From NCBI RefSeq assembly GCF_023015695.1, contig NZ_JALKAS010000002.1, positions 1 to 64,000 on the forward strand: a stretch of DNA of 64,000 nucleotides, read 5' to 3'. Shown one piece after another: positions 17,090 to 26,654 of the stretch. The notes beneath the pieces are model-generated. The model was not told where the DNA came from and ran no database searches. It saw nothing but the letters and a program-made list of their open reading frames with translations. Position 1 is the stretch's first letter. Every line of letters starts with the position of its first letter. A program made the position numbers and the translations under genes. Source of the DNA: Jannaschia sp. S6380 (GTDB lineage Bacteria; Pseudomonadota; Alphaproteobacteria; Rhodobacterales; Rhodobacteraceae).

Positions 17090-18646
17090 ATGGCGATGGA
17101 TCGAACAGGCCGTTGGATCATCGCGGCGGTGCTGGTGGCGGCCGCCTTCGCCATGGCGTTTCGCGTGGGCCTTCTGGGCGCACCGGGGGAGTTCGACGAG
17201 TTCTATCACCTCCTCGCCGCGCGCGGCCTGGTCGAAACGGGGCATCCCGCCATCCTCGAGGGGGAGTACCGGCGCGGCTTGCTGTTCACCCGGATGATCG
17301 CCGGTCTGTTCGAACTGACGGGCCGTAACGGTCTGGGCACCGCGCGTCTGATCTCGGTGCTGGCCGGGGCGGCGATCCCGGCGCTTCTGGTCCTCTGGGT
17401 CGCGCGGGCGGCGGGGCCTTGGCCGGCGGCCCTGGCGGGCCTTTTCGCGGTCCTGTGGCCGCAGGCGATTATCGAGGCGCAGCTGGCTCGGTTCTACGCC
17501 TTCCATGTGCTGTTCTTCCTGGCGGGCGCAATTGCCATGTACGCCGCGACCGTGTCGATCCTGGCGGGCAAACGCGCACGCGGTCTGGCGTTCGCGCTCC
17601 TCGGGGTGCTTTGCTGGGGTGTCGCGCTGCGGCTTCAGGTCGTCACGATCATTGGCATCGCGGCGGTGCTGTCGGGCGCGGCCGCCCTATCGGTGCCACG
17701 GGTCGCGACGACGCGCAGCCGGGCGCTTGCCCTTGCCGTGCTGGTGATCGCCGCCGCGGCGGGCGCGCTCGCCGTCGCGATCCTCACCGATCTGGGGGCC
17801 AAGGCGGTGGCCTTCTATCGCTGGACGCCGGAACATGCGGCCGCGCTTCGCAACTACCAGGGCTTCTACTTCGACCAGATGGAACGCGGCTGGGGTCTCT
17901 TGTGGTACGTGACGCCGCTGCTGGCCTTGGCCGCCTTCCGGGTGCGCCCCGGGTTGACGGTCTATTGCGGCCTGGCCTTCGCGGTATGTTTCGTCGTCCA
18001 TTCCTTCGGCGGGATGAAGGCGCTGCGATACCTGTCCTATGCGATGCCGTTCCTGTTCGTGATCTGGGGTCTGGGCCTGTCGGCCATGGCTGCCGGCGTC
18101 GCGCGCCGGTTCGGTGGCCGAGGCCGTGCGGCGACGCTTGCCGTGGCGATGATCGTGATCCTGCTCGCGACGCCGTTCGGGTCGCGAAGCCTGGAACTGG
18201 CGGCGGGGCGCGGCCTGCCCGCGCGTGGCGACTGGCGCGGCGCGGCGGAAGTCGTGCGCGACTGGGCGGACGCCCCCTTCGTCGTCACCACGCGGGAGCT
18301 GCATCACCTCGCCCATCTGGGGGCCTATGACCTGCTATTCAGCCCCAGCCGGGTCAGCGAGCTGTCGCCGCCCCGCGACTTTGGGCGCGACACCCGCACG
18401 GGACGTCCGGTGATCGGCACGGCGGCGGCCTGGTCCGCCGTTCTCGGCTGCGAACCGGACGGGTTGCTCGTGACCTCGCCGCATTTCTGGCGCACGCGGG
18501 GATGGGCCGAACGGCTGGTCCCTCCCCTCGCCGCGCGGGGCTACGCGGTCGAAATCCGCGAGGCGGGGGCGGTCCTCGCCCTGCGTTGGCGGAGCACGGC
18601 GCCACGGGGTGCCGAATGCGACGACCTGGTCGCCCCGCCTAGCTGA
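17090..18646 (+). CDS. GT-C family membrane glycosyltransferase (ArnT/PMT-like)
   Basis: The 518-residue protein has about ten to twelve membrane helices and, after the first helix, GEFDEFYHL, the acidic-pair loop that is catalytic in lipid-linked-sugar GT-C enzymes such as ArnT. The C-terminal 120 residues are soluble. Such enzymes use polyprenyl-phosphate sugars in the periplasm, so this one could add a decoration after flipping. Start ATG at 17090 is chosen from GTG 17084, ATG 17090 and ATG 17096; the choice is uncertain by a few residues. Confidence 0.75.
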   Translation: MAMDRTGRWIIAAVLVAAAFAMAFRVGLLGAPGEFDEFYHLLAARGLVETGHPAILEGEYRRGLLFTRMIAGLFELTGRNGLGTARLISVLAGAAIPALLVLWVARAAGPWPAALAGLFAVLWPQAIIEAQLARFYAFHVLFFLAGAIAMYAATVSILAGKRARGLAFALLGVLCWGVALRLQVVTIIGIAAVLSGAAALSVPRVATTRSRALALAVLVIAAAAGALAVAILTDLGAKAVAFYRWTPEHAAALRNYQGFYFDQMERGWGLLWYVTPLLALAAFRVRPGLTVYCGLAFAVCFVVHSFGGMKALRYLSYAMPFLFVIWGLGLSAMAAGVARRFGGRGRAATLAVAMIVILLATPFGSRSLELAAGRGLPARGDWRGAAEVVRDWADAPFVVTTRELHHLAHLGAYDLLFSPSRVSELSPPRDFGRDTRTGRPVIGTAAAWSAVLGCEPDGLLVTSPHFWRTRGWAERLVPPLAARGYAVEIREAGAVLALRWRSTAPRGAECDDLVAPPS

Positions 18647-19790
18647 CGGAAGCGCCGACCTCGGCGATGGACTGCCGGAACGTGTCTTCGGGCATTTCCA
18701 GTAGCGCGCGCCGGCGATCTCCCAGGGCTTCGGGCGTAAGATCCGTCAGCAGCGCGACAAGCGCCTCGGCCGAAGGCTCAAACACCGTCCAGCCGAACGC
18801 GTCGGCCACGCGGCGGCCGGTCTCCGTTCCGGCGACGGCGATGGAGGGGCAGCCGAAATAGCCGGCCTCGTAGATCCGATTGGGCAGCAGCCAGGTGGAG
18901 TTGGTGCCCCATTGCCAGAGGTCCTGCGCCCAGACCACGTCGCACGCCGCATAGATCGCGGCCAACCCGTCCGGATAGGCATAGGGACCGTGGAACGTCA
19001 TGTTGGGCGTGGCCGCCAGCACGGCATCGAAATCGGGCAGGCCGTGGCGATGGACGATCCCATGCAGGCGGATCTCGACCTCCGGTCCCATCGCTCGCGC
19101 GGTCCGGGCGAGGATATCGAGGCTTTCGGGACAGCGAAGCGTTCCGACCCAGCCCAGCACGGTCGGCCTGGGGCGAGGCCGGGCCTCGGGCTTCGGTCTG
19201 TGGGGACCATCTGGGCCGGTCCACAGCTTGTTCTCGACCAGGCGCGTCTCGCCGGTCCAGCCCTGGACCGGACCGAAATAGACCCGCTGGAACGCGGGCG
19301 AGGAGATGACGATCGCATCGCACCGTGCCAGCAGCCGACGCTCCAGCGCCCGTGCGGCGCGCGAGGCCGGACCGTCGCCGGTCATCAGGCCATGGATGTC
19401 CAGGCATTCGTAGATCAGCCGCGGCCGGGGCCGGATCATGCGCTGCGCCGCGGCCGCCAGGATCAGCATGTCCAGGTTCCGCGCCACGATGGCGTGCGCG
19501 CCCTGCATGCGGTCCCGGTGGCGGCGCAGTATCGGGATGGCCCGGGCCAGCGCGCCCAGTCGCTGCCCCATGGCCGCGTTCCGCGTCCGGCCCAAATCGA
19601 CATTGTCCCAGAACGGGACCGTATCGTGGATCATGTTGCTGCGCCGCATGGTGAAGCCCAGGACGTCGAATCCGCAATCGAGATAGGCCCGGATCCGGCG
19701 GCGCTGCGCGGCCTCGTTGGCATCGAACCCGAAGACCAGAAGCTTGCCCCGCCCGGTGCCTTGCACGATCACCTCGCCTGGGGCCTTCAT
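18639..19790 (-). CDS. GT4-like glycosyltransferase
   Basis: The 383-residue protein has a GT-B pattern: GKLLVFGFDANEAAQRRRIR at the N-terminus, LGWVGTLRCPESLDIL at the start of the donor domain, and WLLPNRIYEAGYFGCPSIAV as the nucleotide-sugar segment. Its ATG at 19790 overlaps the stop of the upstream sulfotransferase (ATGA), so the two form an operon. Its stop overlaps the convergent GT-C gene by 8 bases. Acceptor and donor cannot be assigned. Confidence 0.8.
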   Translation of the reverse strand: MKAPGEVIVQGTGRGKLLVFGFDANEAAQRRRIRAYLDCGFDVLGFTMRRSNMIHDTVPFWDNVDLGRTRNAAMGQRLGALARAIPILRRHRDRMQGAHAIVARNLDMLILAAAAQRMIRPRPRLIYECLDIHGLMTGDGPASRAARALERRLLARCDAIVISSPAFQRVYFGPVQGWTGETRLVENKLWTGPDGPHRPKPEARPRPRPTVLGWVGTLRCPESLDILARTARAMGPEVEIRLHGIVHRHGLPDFDAVLAATPNMTFHGPYAYPDGLAAIYAACDVVWAQDLWQWGTNSTWLLPNRIYEAGYFGCPSIAVAGTETGRRVADAFGWTVFEPSAEALVALLTDLTPEALGDRRRALLEMPEDTFRQSIAEVGASVS

Positions 19791-20689
19791 CGCCCGGGCG
19801 CGTCCCATGGCAGGACGTCGCGGCCGAGCATCGCGCGCAGGGCCTCCATCTCGGCCGCGAAGGTCCGGGACAGCCTTTCGCGTGTCTCGGGGCGCATGGG
19901 CGGGATCTCCTCGCGGATCTCGATGCGGTTGGCCTGTAGCAGTTGCGCGACCGGTCCGACCTGCTTGATCCGCGACAGCAGCGGCTCCATCCCTTGCCTG
20001 CGCAGCCAATCGCCGCCGGCGCGCAGGCCCGTCCGCAGCGCCGGGATCCGCGCGCGGTCGCTGTCGTTGCGGCGCTCGCGCAGGATCGCGCTCTCGAAGC
20101 CCGCATCCACGCCGAGGAACGTGAAAAGGCGGCGCGCGGCGTCCTCCGGCCCGGCCGAGACCTCCTCGGCGAACAGAACCAGCACCTGCTCCTCGGGGAA
20201 GGCGTCGCGCCAGCGTGACAGGTGCGTCGCGTAAAGGCCCTGCTCGACATAGGCGGGGTTGTTGCGCAGCCCGTCCTCGAACGGGATCGGCGGGATGTGG
20301 CCCTTTATGATCTCATGCGCGTGGTTCGAGAACGCGCGCCGGATCGGATCGCGCAGCAGCACCACCACCCGTATGTCGGGATTGTAGGCCCGCGCCCGCG
20401 CCGGGCTGCGCGGGTCATGGAAGTAGGAGGGCGAGCTTTCGAACCGGACCGGCGTCTGCCGCGCGTGGTCGAAATGCCCTTCGTACCAGCGATAGCCGTG
20501 ATCGAAGTGGTAGCTGAAGAAATCGACCTCCTTGGGGTCGGCCACGGCGATGTCGGGGTGGGAGGCCGCGACGGCGTGCAGCCAGGACGACGCGCATTTC
20601 TGCGCGCCGATCCCGATGACGTTCACGCGCGGCGCCCGGTCGGCGGACGGGGAATGGCCCGGCGCCTCCTGTGTCTTCGATCCAGCCAT
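19787..20689 (-). CDS. PAPS-dependent sulfotransferase
   Basis: The 300-residue protein shows the 5'-phosphosulfate loop GIGAQKCASSWLHAV (about residues 26-40) and the 3'-phosphate site LLRDPIRRAFSNHAHEI (about 105-121), a close match to heparan-type sulfotransferases. FFSYHFDHGYRWYEGHF contributes substrate-side residues. GGAGA precedes the ATG at 20689. It is divergent from the next sulfotransferase and coupled to the GT4 gene downstream, implying a glycan acceptor. Confidence 0.87.
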   Translation of the reverse strand: MAGSKTQEAPGHSPSADRAPRVNVIGIGAQKCASSWLHAVAASHPDIAVADPKEVDFFSYHFDHGYRWYEGHFDHARQTPVRFESSPSYFHDPRSPARARAYNPDIRVVVLLRDPIRRAFSNHAHEIIKGHIPPIPFEDGLRNNPAYVEQGLYATHLSRWRDAFPEEQVLVLFAEEVSAGPEDAARRLFTFLGVDAGFESAILRERRNDSDRARIPALRTGLRAGGDWLRRQGMEPLLSRIKQVGPVAQLLQANRIEIREEIPPMRPETRERLSRTFAAEMEALRAMLGRDVLPWDAPGR

Positions 20690-20735
20690 TGCGGTCTCCG
20701 GGCATAGAGGTCGGTTCGCCGGCACCCTATCCGCA

Positions 20736-20757
20736 GCGGTGGGGCGCGTGCCACCGC
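20736..20757. other. Inverted repeat in the divergent sulfotransferase spacer
   Basis: GCGGTGG and CCACCGC form a perfect 7-base stem around an 8-base loop in the 244-base spacer between two divergent sulfotransferase genes. It could be a regulator site or a leader hairpin for the minus-strand gene. No T-run follows on either strand. Confidence 0.35.
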
Positions 20758-20933
20758 CGGGATGCCGGATGCGCGCATCGGATGGCGGGCCGTGGCGAAT
20801 TCGCTGCGCCTCCCGCTGCGCTTGCGGCCATGGCAATGACAGGTTGGACGCCGGCACTTTTGCGTATAGGCCGGAGAGGCCTGAAATCCCGACGTTCGGA
20901 TGCCGTGTCGTCTTACGAAACCGGATGCCCGCG

Positions 20934-21899
20934 ATGAACGATGCAAGCAAGCCCACCGCGACCCGCCTGCCGGATTTCATTATCGGCGGGGCCCCGAAAT
21001 GCGGGACGACGTCGCTGCATTTCATCCTGGGGCAGCATCCCGACATCGGAATCCCCGACAACGAGATCAATTTCTTCGACGCCGACGATCCGATCGTGCA
21101 TCCCGACTTCCTGTTCGTCGAGGACGGACGGCTGGAATGGTTCGACGTCGAGGACCCGGAGGGCAAGAGTTTGGACTGGTACGAGGCGCGGTTCGCTCCG
21201 TTCCGCGACAAGCCCCGGATCGGCGAGGACACCACCACCTATCTGTTCTCCGCCGCCGCGCCCGAGCGGATCCAGGCGGCCCTGCCCGACGTGAAAATGA
21301 TCTTCCTTCTGCGCGATCCGGTGCGCCGGGCGTATTCGCAGTACTGGCACCTGATGCGGACGGCGCGGCTGGCCTGCAGCTTCGAGAAGGCGCTGACGCA
21401 GCACAGCTCGATCGTGCTCGGCTCGACCTATGCGCCGCATCTGCGCCGCTATTTGGATGCGTTCGGCCCCGATCAGGTCAAGGTGCAGATCTTCGAGGAT
21501 TTCAGGACCGACCAGCAGGCCTTCATCGACGAGACAACCGACTATCTGGACCTGCCCCGGATGTCCCTGGCCGAGGCGAAGACCTGGTTCAACCGCAGCA
21601 CCTATCCGCAGATGCCGCGCCTTCATCGCGCCGCCAACCGGATCGGGCGCGGCCTGATCTCCGGGCGCTATCGCAATCACATGGGTGGGCGGACGGGCTT
21701 GCGGCACCGGGTCCACCACAAGCTGCACCATCTCTGGTTCCACAAGGTCAATCCGCGGCTGCTGCGCGCCGAACGGCCACCGCGGATGCGGGCCGATACG
21801 GCCGCCTATCTGGCGCAGCATTTCTCGGCGCGGAATGCCGGGTTGTCCGATCTGCTGGGGCGCGACATGTCCCGCGTCTGGGACGGGTTCACCGGCTGA
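20934..21899 (+). CDS. PAPS-dependent sulfotransferase
   Basis: The 321-residue protein has IIGGAPKCGTTSLHFILG (5'-phosphosulfate loop, about residues 15-32) and FLLRDPVRRAYSQYWHLM (3'-phosphate site, about 123-140), with FDADD and DWYEARFAPF between them. This is the classical glycan sulfotransferase layout. Two in-frame ATGs, 20925 and 20934, are equally possible; neither has a strong ribosome site. It stands alone on the plus strand, divergent from another sulfotransferase and overlapping the convergent formyltransferase by 11 bases. Confidence 0.87.
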   Translation: MNDASKPTATRLPDFIIGGAPKCGTTSLHFILGQHPDIGIPDNEINFFDADDPIVHPDFLFVEDGRLEWFDVEDPEGKSLDWYEARFAPFRDKPRIGEDTTTYLFSAAAPERIQAALPDVKMIFLLRDPVRRAYSQYWHLMRTARLACSFEKALTQHSSIVLGSTYAPHLRRYLDAFGPDQVKVQIFEDFRTDQQAFIDETTDYLDLPRMSLAEAKTWFNRSTYPQMPRLHRAANRIGRGLISGRYRNHMGGRTGLRHRVHHKLHHLWFHKVNPRLLRAERPPRMRADTAAYLAQHFSARNAGLSDLLGRDMSRVWDGFTG

Positions 21900-22689
21900 C
21901 GGATGCGCGTTTCATCCGCATTAGGACGCGTCGGATCGCCGCCGGCGTGATGTCCGCGAACCGGTAGGGCCGTTCGTCGGATCGTTCCTGCGGCCGCCGC
22001 ACCGCCGTACCGGCCAGCACCTGCAGCGCGGCCTCGGGCAGGGCCTCCAGCGCCGCGATCTGGTTGCGCGCGCGCATCATCCAGGGCCCTTCGCTCGGCG
22101 AGGTCTGCAGGGGCACCTGCAGGACGATATCGCCTGAATCCACGCCCGCATCGACGAAGTGGACGGTCAGGCCGGCATGCGACAGGTCGTCGTTATGGAC
22201 CTGCCAGAACTCGGCCCGGGTGCCGCGATAGCGCGGCAGGAGGGAGCTGTGCAGGTTCAGCACGCCTAGCGGCGGCACCGCCAGGATCGGCGCGCGCAGG
22301 ATCGGCGCCCCAGCCGAGATCAGCAGGCGGGGGGCGACCCCGGCCAGCCAGCCCACGGTGTCGGCATCGTTGATCCTGCTCGGGCAGGCTTCGCGGACGA
22401 CGCAGGTTTCGGGCCAGTCGGGCAGCGGCCCGGTCTCGATCTCGAAGGCGGCATCGGCCTGCTGCTGCAGGAGCCAGGCCGCGTGCGCCACGCGCTTGTC
22501 GGGCAACACGGCCCGCTGTAGCCGGTTCAGTCCCGGCAGCCGCCGCCGCCCGTTCCCGTTCGCCGGCTTGCGGTTGACCAGCACGGCGCGGAGCGGGTCC
22601 GGCCCGTCCGAGAGCGCCCGGTCCAGCCGCGCGGCCATCTGACGCCCGAACGGCGTGTCCGTGGTAACTAGGGCGACGCCCGCGCTCAT
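21889..22689 (-). CDS. Formyltransferase-family protein (sugar N-formyltransferase candidate)
   Basis: The 266-residue protein carries the formyltransferase catalytic block LNLHSSLLPRYRGTRAEFW (the HxSLLP motif follows the usual catalytic Asn position) and the second motif VDAGVDSGDIVLQ. These belong to enzymes that move formyl groups from N10-formyl-tetrahydrofolate, such as Fmt and amino-sugar N-formyltransferases. It is too short for Fmt and lacks its C-terminal tRNA domain. Its ATG overlaps the stop of the upstream deacetylase (ATGA), suggesting deacetylation then N-formylation of an amino sugar. Confidence 0.78.
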   Translation of the reverse strand: MSAGVALVTTDTPFGRQMAARLDRALSDGPDPLRAVLVNRKPANGNGRRRLPGLNRLQRAVLPDKRVAHAAWLLQQQADAAFEIETGPLPDWPETCVVREACPSRINDADTVGWLAGVAPRLLISAGAPILRAPILAVPPLGVLNLHSSLLPRYRGTRAEFWQVHNDDLSHAGLTVHFVDAGVDSGDIVLQVPLQTSPSEGPWMMRARNQIAALEALPEAALQVLAGTAVRRPQERSDERPYRFADITPAAIRRVLMRMKRASVSR

Positions 22690-23531
22690 CGCGATGCTCC
22701 GCTTTCGCCGGACGGGGGGTGTGCTTCGAAGAACAATTCCCGGTCGCGCAGGAAGAAATCGACGAAATGCTGCGGGAGGCCGTCCCATTCCGGCGTGTCG
22801 TGCGTCGGCCCCAGTTGCGAGCCGTGGCATTCCAGCGCGGCGCGCTTGCGATCCACCAGCCCGGCCAGGGAGACGTGCACGACGCGCAGCCGTCTGGCCG
22901 CGACCCAGGCCGCGCGCAGACCCGTCAGGAAACCGCGTTTGTTGGACTGACCCTCCGGGCGCCAGGATCGGAAATCCCAGAACCAGACCGGGTATTCGCG
23001 AACGGCCCCGGCCGCGACCATCCCGTCATCAACCAGCGCCTGCGTCGCGCGCGCCAGCGCCTTGTGATCACGATGTCCGTCGGCGGCGGCGCAGACGTAG
23101 ATCTGGTCGGGGCGGAGTTCCGCGACGATGTCCGACAGGCGACGGCGCAACGCGCCCTCGTGCCGGGCCAGTTCGCCATCGGGCAGGCCGAGAAAGGTGA
23201 TGCGATCCGCGTCGATATCCAGAAGCGCGCAGGCCGCGATCGTCTCGCGTTCGCGCAGGCGGGTCACGTCGGTCGATGCCGCCGGCCCGTCCGCGGCGCC
23301 CGTGGCCCCGCCATCGGTGGCCACCACGACATCGACCCGCGCGCCGGCCCGGCGCTTGAGCATCGCCAACCCGCCGCAGCCCAGCGTTTCGTCATCGGGA
23401 TGGGGCGCCAGGATCAGGCAGGACCCGGAGGAGAGCATTTCGGTCCGGTCCACGGACCGCGCCGCGATGAAGCGCCACAGCGTGCGCATCGCCTGCCCTT
23501 CCAGGCGCCGCCAGGTTCTTTCCATTCCCAT
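22686..23531 (-). CDS. PIG-L/LmbE-family deacetylase
   Basis: The 281-residue protein has the zinc-binding signature LILAPHPDDETLGCGG near residue 45 and the distal GHRDHKALARA motif near residue 155. PIG-L enzymes remove N-acetyl groups from GlcNAc-type sugars. It is translationally coupled to the formyltransferase downstream, so the free amine it makes may be the formyl acceptor. Start ATG 23531 has a second in-frame ATG two codons later. Confidence 0.85.
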   Translation of the reverse strand: MGMERTWRRLEGQAMRTLWRFIAARSVDRTEMLSSGSCLILAPHPDDETLGCGGLAMLKRRAGARVDVVVATDGGATGAADGPAASTDVTRLRERETIAACALLDIDADRITFLGLPDGELARHEGALRRRLSDIVAELRPDQIYVCAAADGHRDHKALARATQALVDDGMVAAGAVREYPVWFWDFRSWRPEGQSNKRGFLTGLRAAWVAARRLRVVHVSLAGLVDRKRAALECHGSQLGPTHDTPEWDGLPQHFVDFFLRDRELFFEAHPPSGESGASR

Positions 23532-23618
23532 CGGTCCAGCAATCCCCGCGGTCCAACGCCCGGACCATCGGCCGGAGCGTCATCGAAATATACCGGCCAG
23601 AACGTGGCGCATCGATGG

Positions 23619-24413
23619 CTATTTCATGCCGAGCGCGGTCGAAGTGGCGTCGCGTACATCGCGGAGCGGATGCGCGGGCGCAAGCGACCAGTTCGGATCG
23701 ACGCCAAGGTTCGGACCGTATCCCCATCTCGCGGCCCGTGCAGTCTGCGCCCCGGTCATGGGCATGGCGTCCGGATAGTCGGTATTGCCGTCGCGGATCG
23801 GCTCGCCCACGGCGTCTGTCGGTGCGACGACGTCCAGGAAGGCCGACAGGCCGCGGATCGTCGCGCCGGGGTCGCGGACCACGTCCTCGTAGCGCAAGAT
23901 TAGGACGGCATGCAGATGCCGCAGGTCCCGAACCAGTCGTTCATGCGCCTCAAGCCAATGATCCATCAGCGCGCCGGGGTGACGGTCGGTCCATTTCGAC
24001 ATGGCCGCGGCCACCGCCTCGGGGTGGCGCAGCACCACAAGGAACTGCGAGAGGGGGAACAGCTGTTGCAGCAGGCGCATGCGCGTCAGGTTGACCGGTG
24101 ATTTCTCGACCCGCCAGGCCAGGTCCGGCCGAAACCAGGGGGTCCAGTCCGCCTCCATCCGCTGGCGGGTCTCCAGCCGGTTCAGCGGGCTCGCCTCGGT
24201 CAGGTGCTCCGCCGGGTCGGTGGCGAACCGCATCGGCCGACCCTTGAGCGCGTCATGCGGGATCGCCCCTTGCAGATAGACGCCCTCGTTTTCGGGGACG
24301 GGGGCACCCTGAATCCCGCCGGCGCCGGGCAGCGAAGCCGCCATCCGTGCGACGAGGCTGGTGCCCGAACGATGCAGGCCGCCGACGAAGAGATAGCGGT
24401 GTCGCAGGGGCAT
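23619..24413 (-). CDS. Sulfotransferase family protein
   Basis: The 264-residue protein opens RYLFVGGLHRSGTSLVARMA, a 5'-phosphosulfate loop right at the N-terminus, and has VVLRHPEAVAAAMSKWTDRH as the 3'-phosphate site (about residues 140-160). GAGGA precedes the ATG at 24413. It lies 87 bases downstream of nothing transcribed in common except the deacetylase on the same strand, so it may lead that operon. Its 5' end is divergent from the long glycosyltransferase operon at 24567. Confidence 0.8.
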   Translation of the reverse strand: MPLRHRYLFVGGLHRSGTSLVARMAASLPGAGGIQGAPVPENEGVYLQGAIPHDALKGRPMRFATDPAEHLTEASPLNRLETRQRMEADWTPWFRPDLAWRVEKSPVNLTRMRLLQQLFPLSQFLVVLRHPEAVAAAMSKWTDRHPGALMDHWLEAHERLVRDLRHLHAVLILRYEDVVRDPGATIRGLSAFLDVVAPTDAVGEPIRDGNTDYPDAMPMTGAQTARAARWGYGPNLGVDPNWSLAPAHPLRDVRDATSTALGMK

Positions 24414-24566
24414 TCTTCCTCGTCCTTCGCATACGGGGATGAGCCGCACCCCAACCCGGTTTCTAGGTCGAATCGGACAAGGGCCAATCGTCGCACCCGG
24501 ATGCCCGATTCGTTCAGGAACCCGAATGCTGATCCGGCGTTTACGGACAAGCAATGGAATTTTCCT

Positions 24567-26654
24567 ATGTATATCCAGCACATCGCTCTCGGCGGCTGTC
24601 TCACTGCGCCTTCCGTCCAGTATGGCCTGACCGAGGATACGGGCGGCCATATCGCCTATATTCTGGGCGCGGCAGCAGCGCAGGCGCGGCGGCCCGACAT
24701 CTCCGGCGTCGACATCGTGACCCGCGCGTTCGACGACCCGACGCTGGGGCGCGTGCATGCACAGGTCGTGCAGGATGTCGGGCCCAAGCTCCGTATCCTT
24801 CGGCTCGAGACGGCGAACCGCGCCTATCTGTCGAAGGAGGCGCTGGCCGAGGAAATCCCGGCGCTGACGGATGCCTATCTGGATCTCCTGTTGCGGGCCG
24901 ACCGTCGCCCGGACGTGATCCATGCCCATTTCGCCGACGCGGCCCGCCTGGCATGGGCGGCATCCCAACATTTCGGCGTCGTCACCGCCTACACGCCCCA
25001 TTCGCTCGGCATCGACAAGCGGCGTTGCATGGATGCCGACCGGAACCCGGTGCTGGACCGTCGGATCGACGATGAACGCCGGGCCCTCCTGCGATCCGAC
25101 GCCGTGATCGTGTCCTCCCGGGACGAGGCCGAGCGACAGGTTCAGGCCTACGGCGCCGATGTCGACGGATGGGTGCACCGTGTCCCGCCCGGCGTGCCGC
25201 CGCTGGACGCCGCCCCCGGCGATCTCGCCGCCGCACGCGCGCTGGTCGATCCGCTTCTGGATAGTCCGGCGCGCCCGTTGATCCTGGCGATCGCGCGGCC
25301 CGTGATGCGCAAGAACCTTATCGCTTTGGTCAGGGCCTATGCCGACGATCCCGCGCTGCGCGCCGCTACGAACCTGGTGATCCTGGCCGGTCAGGACGGC
25401 AACGGTGCCGAGGAGACGGGCGAGACGCGACAGGTCATCGACGGCCTTCGCCAAACCGTCTTGGCCGAAGGGCTGACGGGCCGCGTGGCCCTGCCACCTC
25501 GTCACGGCCCGCGCGAGGTCGCGCAGCTCTACCGCCTGGCGGCCGCCCGTCGCGGGGTCTTCGCCAACCCGTCCTTCCACGAACCCTTCGGCCTGACGCT
25601 GCTTGAGGCCGCGCAGGCTGGGCTGCCCGTGGTGGCCACCCGCGAAGGGGGTCCGGTGGATATCGTCGGCACCATCGGTCACGGAACCCTCGTCGATCCG
25701 CGGGATACCGGGGCCATCGCCGCGGCCATTCGCGGCCTCGTCTTCGATCCGGTCGCATGGGATGCCGCGGCGCGGGCCGGTCGGGCCGGTATCGGCGCCT
25801 TCCAGTGGGACGGCTGGGCCGACCGCGTGGCGCGCATCTATGGCGCGCTCGGATCCGGGGTGCGGACGCCCAGGGGGGCGCCGCATCATCTGCTGGCCTG
25901 CGACATCGATCACACGCTGACCGGCGACCGGTCGGCCGCAACGCGGTTCTCGGCCTGGGTCGGAGGCGGAGAAGCGCAAGGGATCGCGCTGGCCGTCGCG
26001 ACCGGTCGGGCCATCACCGAGGCCCGCGCCGTTCTGGCCGACTGGGACCTGATGGAGCCGGAGATCTTCGTCACCGCCGTCGGGACGGAGATCCACATGC
26101 GTGACGAACAGGGCCGTTTGTCTCTGTCGAAAGATTACGCCGCTCGGCTGGACGAGGGTTGGAACCGGACCGGCGCCCTCGAAATCCTCGAGGCGAGTGG
26201 GGTGGTGATGCAGCCTGCCGTCGAACAACGCCGCTGGAAGCTGGCCGCCTTCGGCACGGCTGCAGAGGCGGACGACCTGCGGGCGCGTCTGGACACGGCG
26301 GGGGTCGCGGCCCGGGTCGTGCCCTCCCATGGACGGCTGATCGACGTGCTGGCACCCAATGGCGGCAAGGCGAGTGCGGTGGCGTTCGTGGCCGCGCAAC
26401 TCGGCCTGACCCTGCGCGACTGCATCGCCGCCGGCGACAGCGGCAACGACGCGGACATGCTGGCGGGCTGCGGCCGCGGCATCCTGGTCGCGAATGCCCT
26501 ACCCGAAATGGCGATGCGCGATCTGGGGCGCCACGTGCATCGGACCCGGACGTGCCATGCCGACGGCGTGCTGGAGGGGCTGGCCGCCCTCGGCCTGGCA
26601 AGTCCGCCGTGTTTCGACGTCGCCCGGGTCGGCGCGGAACAGGCCGGCGAATGA
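24567..26654 (+). CDS. Sucrose-phosphate-synthase-like GT4 fused to HAD phosphatase
   Basis: The 695-residue protein has an SPS-type GT4 domain (about 1-435) with EDTGGHIAYILGAA near the start, VIHAHFADAA, and PSFHEPFGLTLLEA near residue 337 (E-X7-E), followed by a HAD-IIB/S6PP-like phosphatase with DIDHTLTGD near 445 and GDSGNDADML near 623. Such fusions make and dephosphorylate a disaccharide phosphate, for example sucrose-6-phosphate or mannosylfructose-phosphate. ATG 24567 has GGA upstream; ATG 24501 is an alternative. It leads an operon of four glycosyltransferase genes, so the product could be a compatible solute or a glycan primer. Confidence 0.8.
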   Translation: MYIQHIALGGCLTAPSVQYGLTEDTGGHIAYILGAAAAQARRPDISGVDIVTRAFDDPTLGRVHAQVVQDVGPKLRILRLETANRAYLSKEALAEEIPALTDAYLDLLLRADRRPDVIHAHFADAARLAWAASQHFGVVTAYTPHSLGIDKRRCMDADRNPVLDRRIDDERRALLRSDAVIVSSRDEAERQVQAYGADVDGWVHRVPPGVPPLDAAPGDLAAARALVDPLLDSPARPLILAIARPVMRKNLIALVRAYADDPALRAATNLVILAGQDGNGAEETGETRQVIDGLRQTVLAEGLTGRVALPPRHGPREVAQLYRLAAARRGVFANPSFHEPFGLTLLEAAQAGLPVVATREGGPVDIVGTIGHGTLVDPRDTGAIAAAIRGLVFDPVAWDAAARAGRAGIGAFQWDGWADRVARIYGALGSGVRTPRGAPHHLLACDIDHTLTGDRSAATRFSAWVGGGEAQGIALAVATGRAITEARAVLADWDLMEPEIFVTAVGTEIHMRDEQGRLSLSKDYAARLDEGWNRTGALEILEASGVVMQPAVEQRRWKLAAFGTAAEADDLRARLDTAGVAARVVPSHGRLIDVLAPNGGKASAVAFVAAQLGLTLRDCIAAGDSGNDADMLAGCGRGILVANALPEMAMRDLGRHVHRTRTCHADGVLEGLAALGLASPPCFDVARVGAEQAGE

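Noticed and set aside
23619-26399. Minus-strand open frame of 926 codons
   Set aside because: Only its last 264 codons are a real sulfotransferase; the rest is antisense to the SPS-like gene, which has clear motifs.
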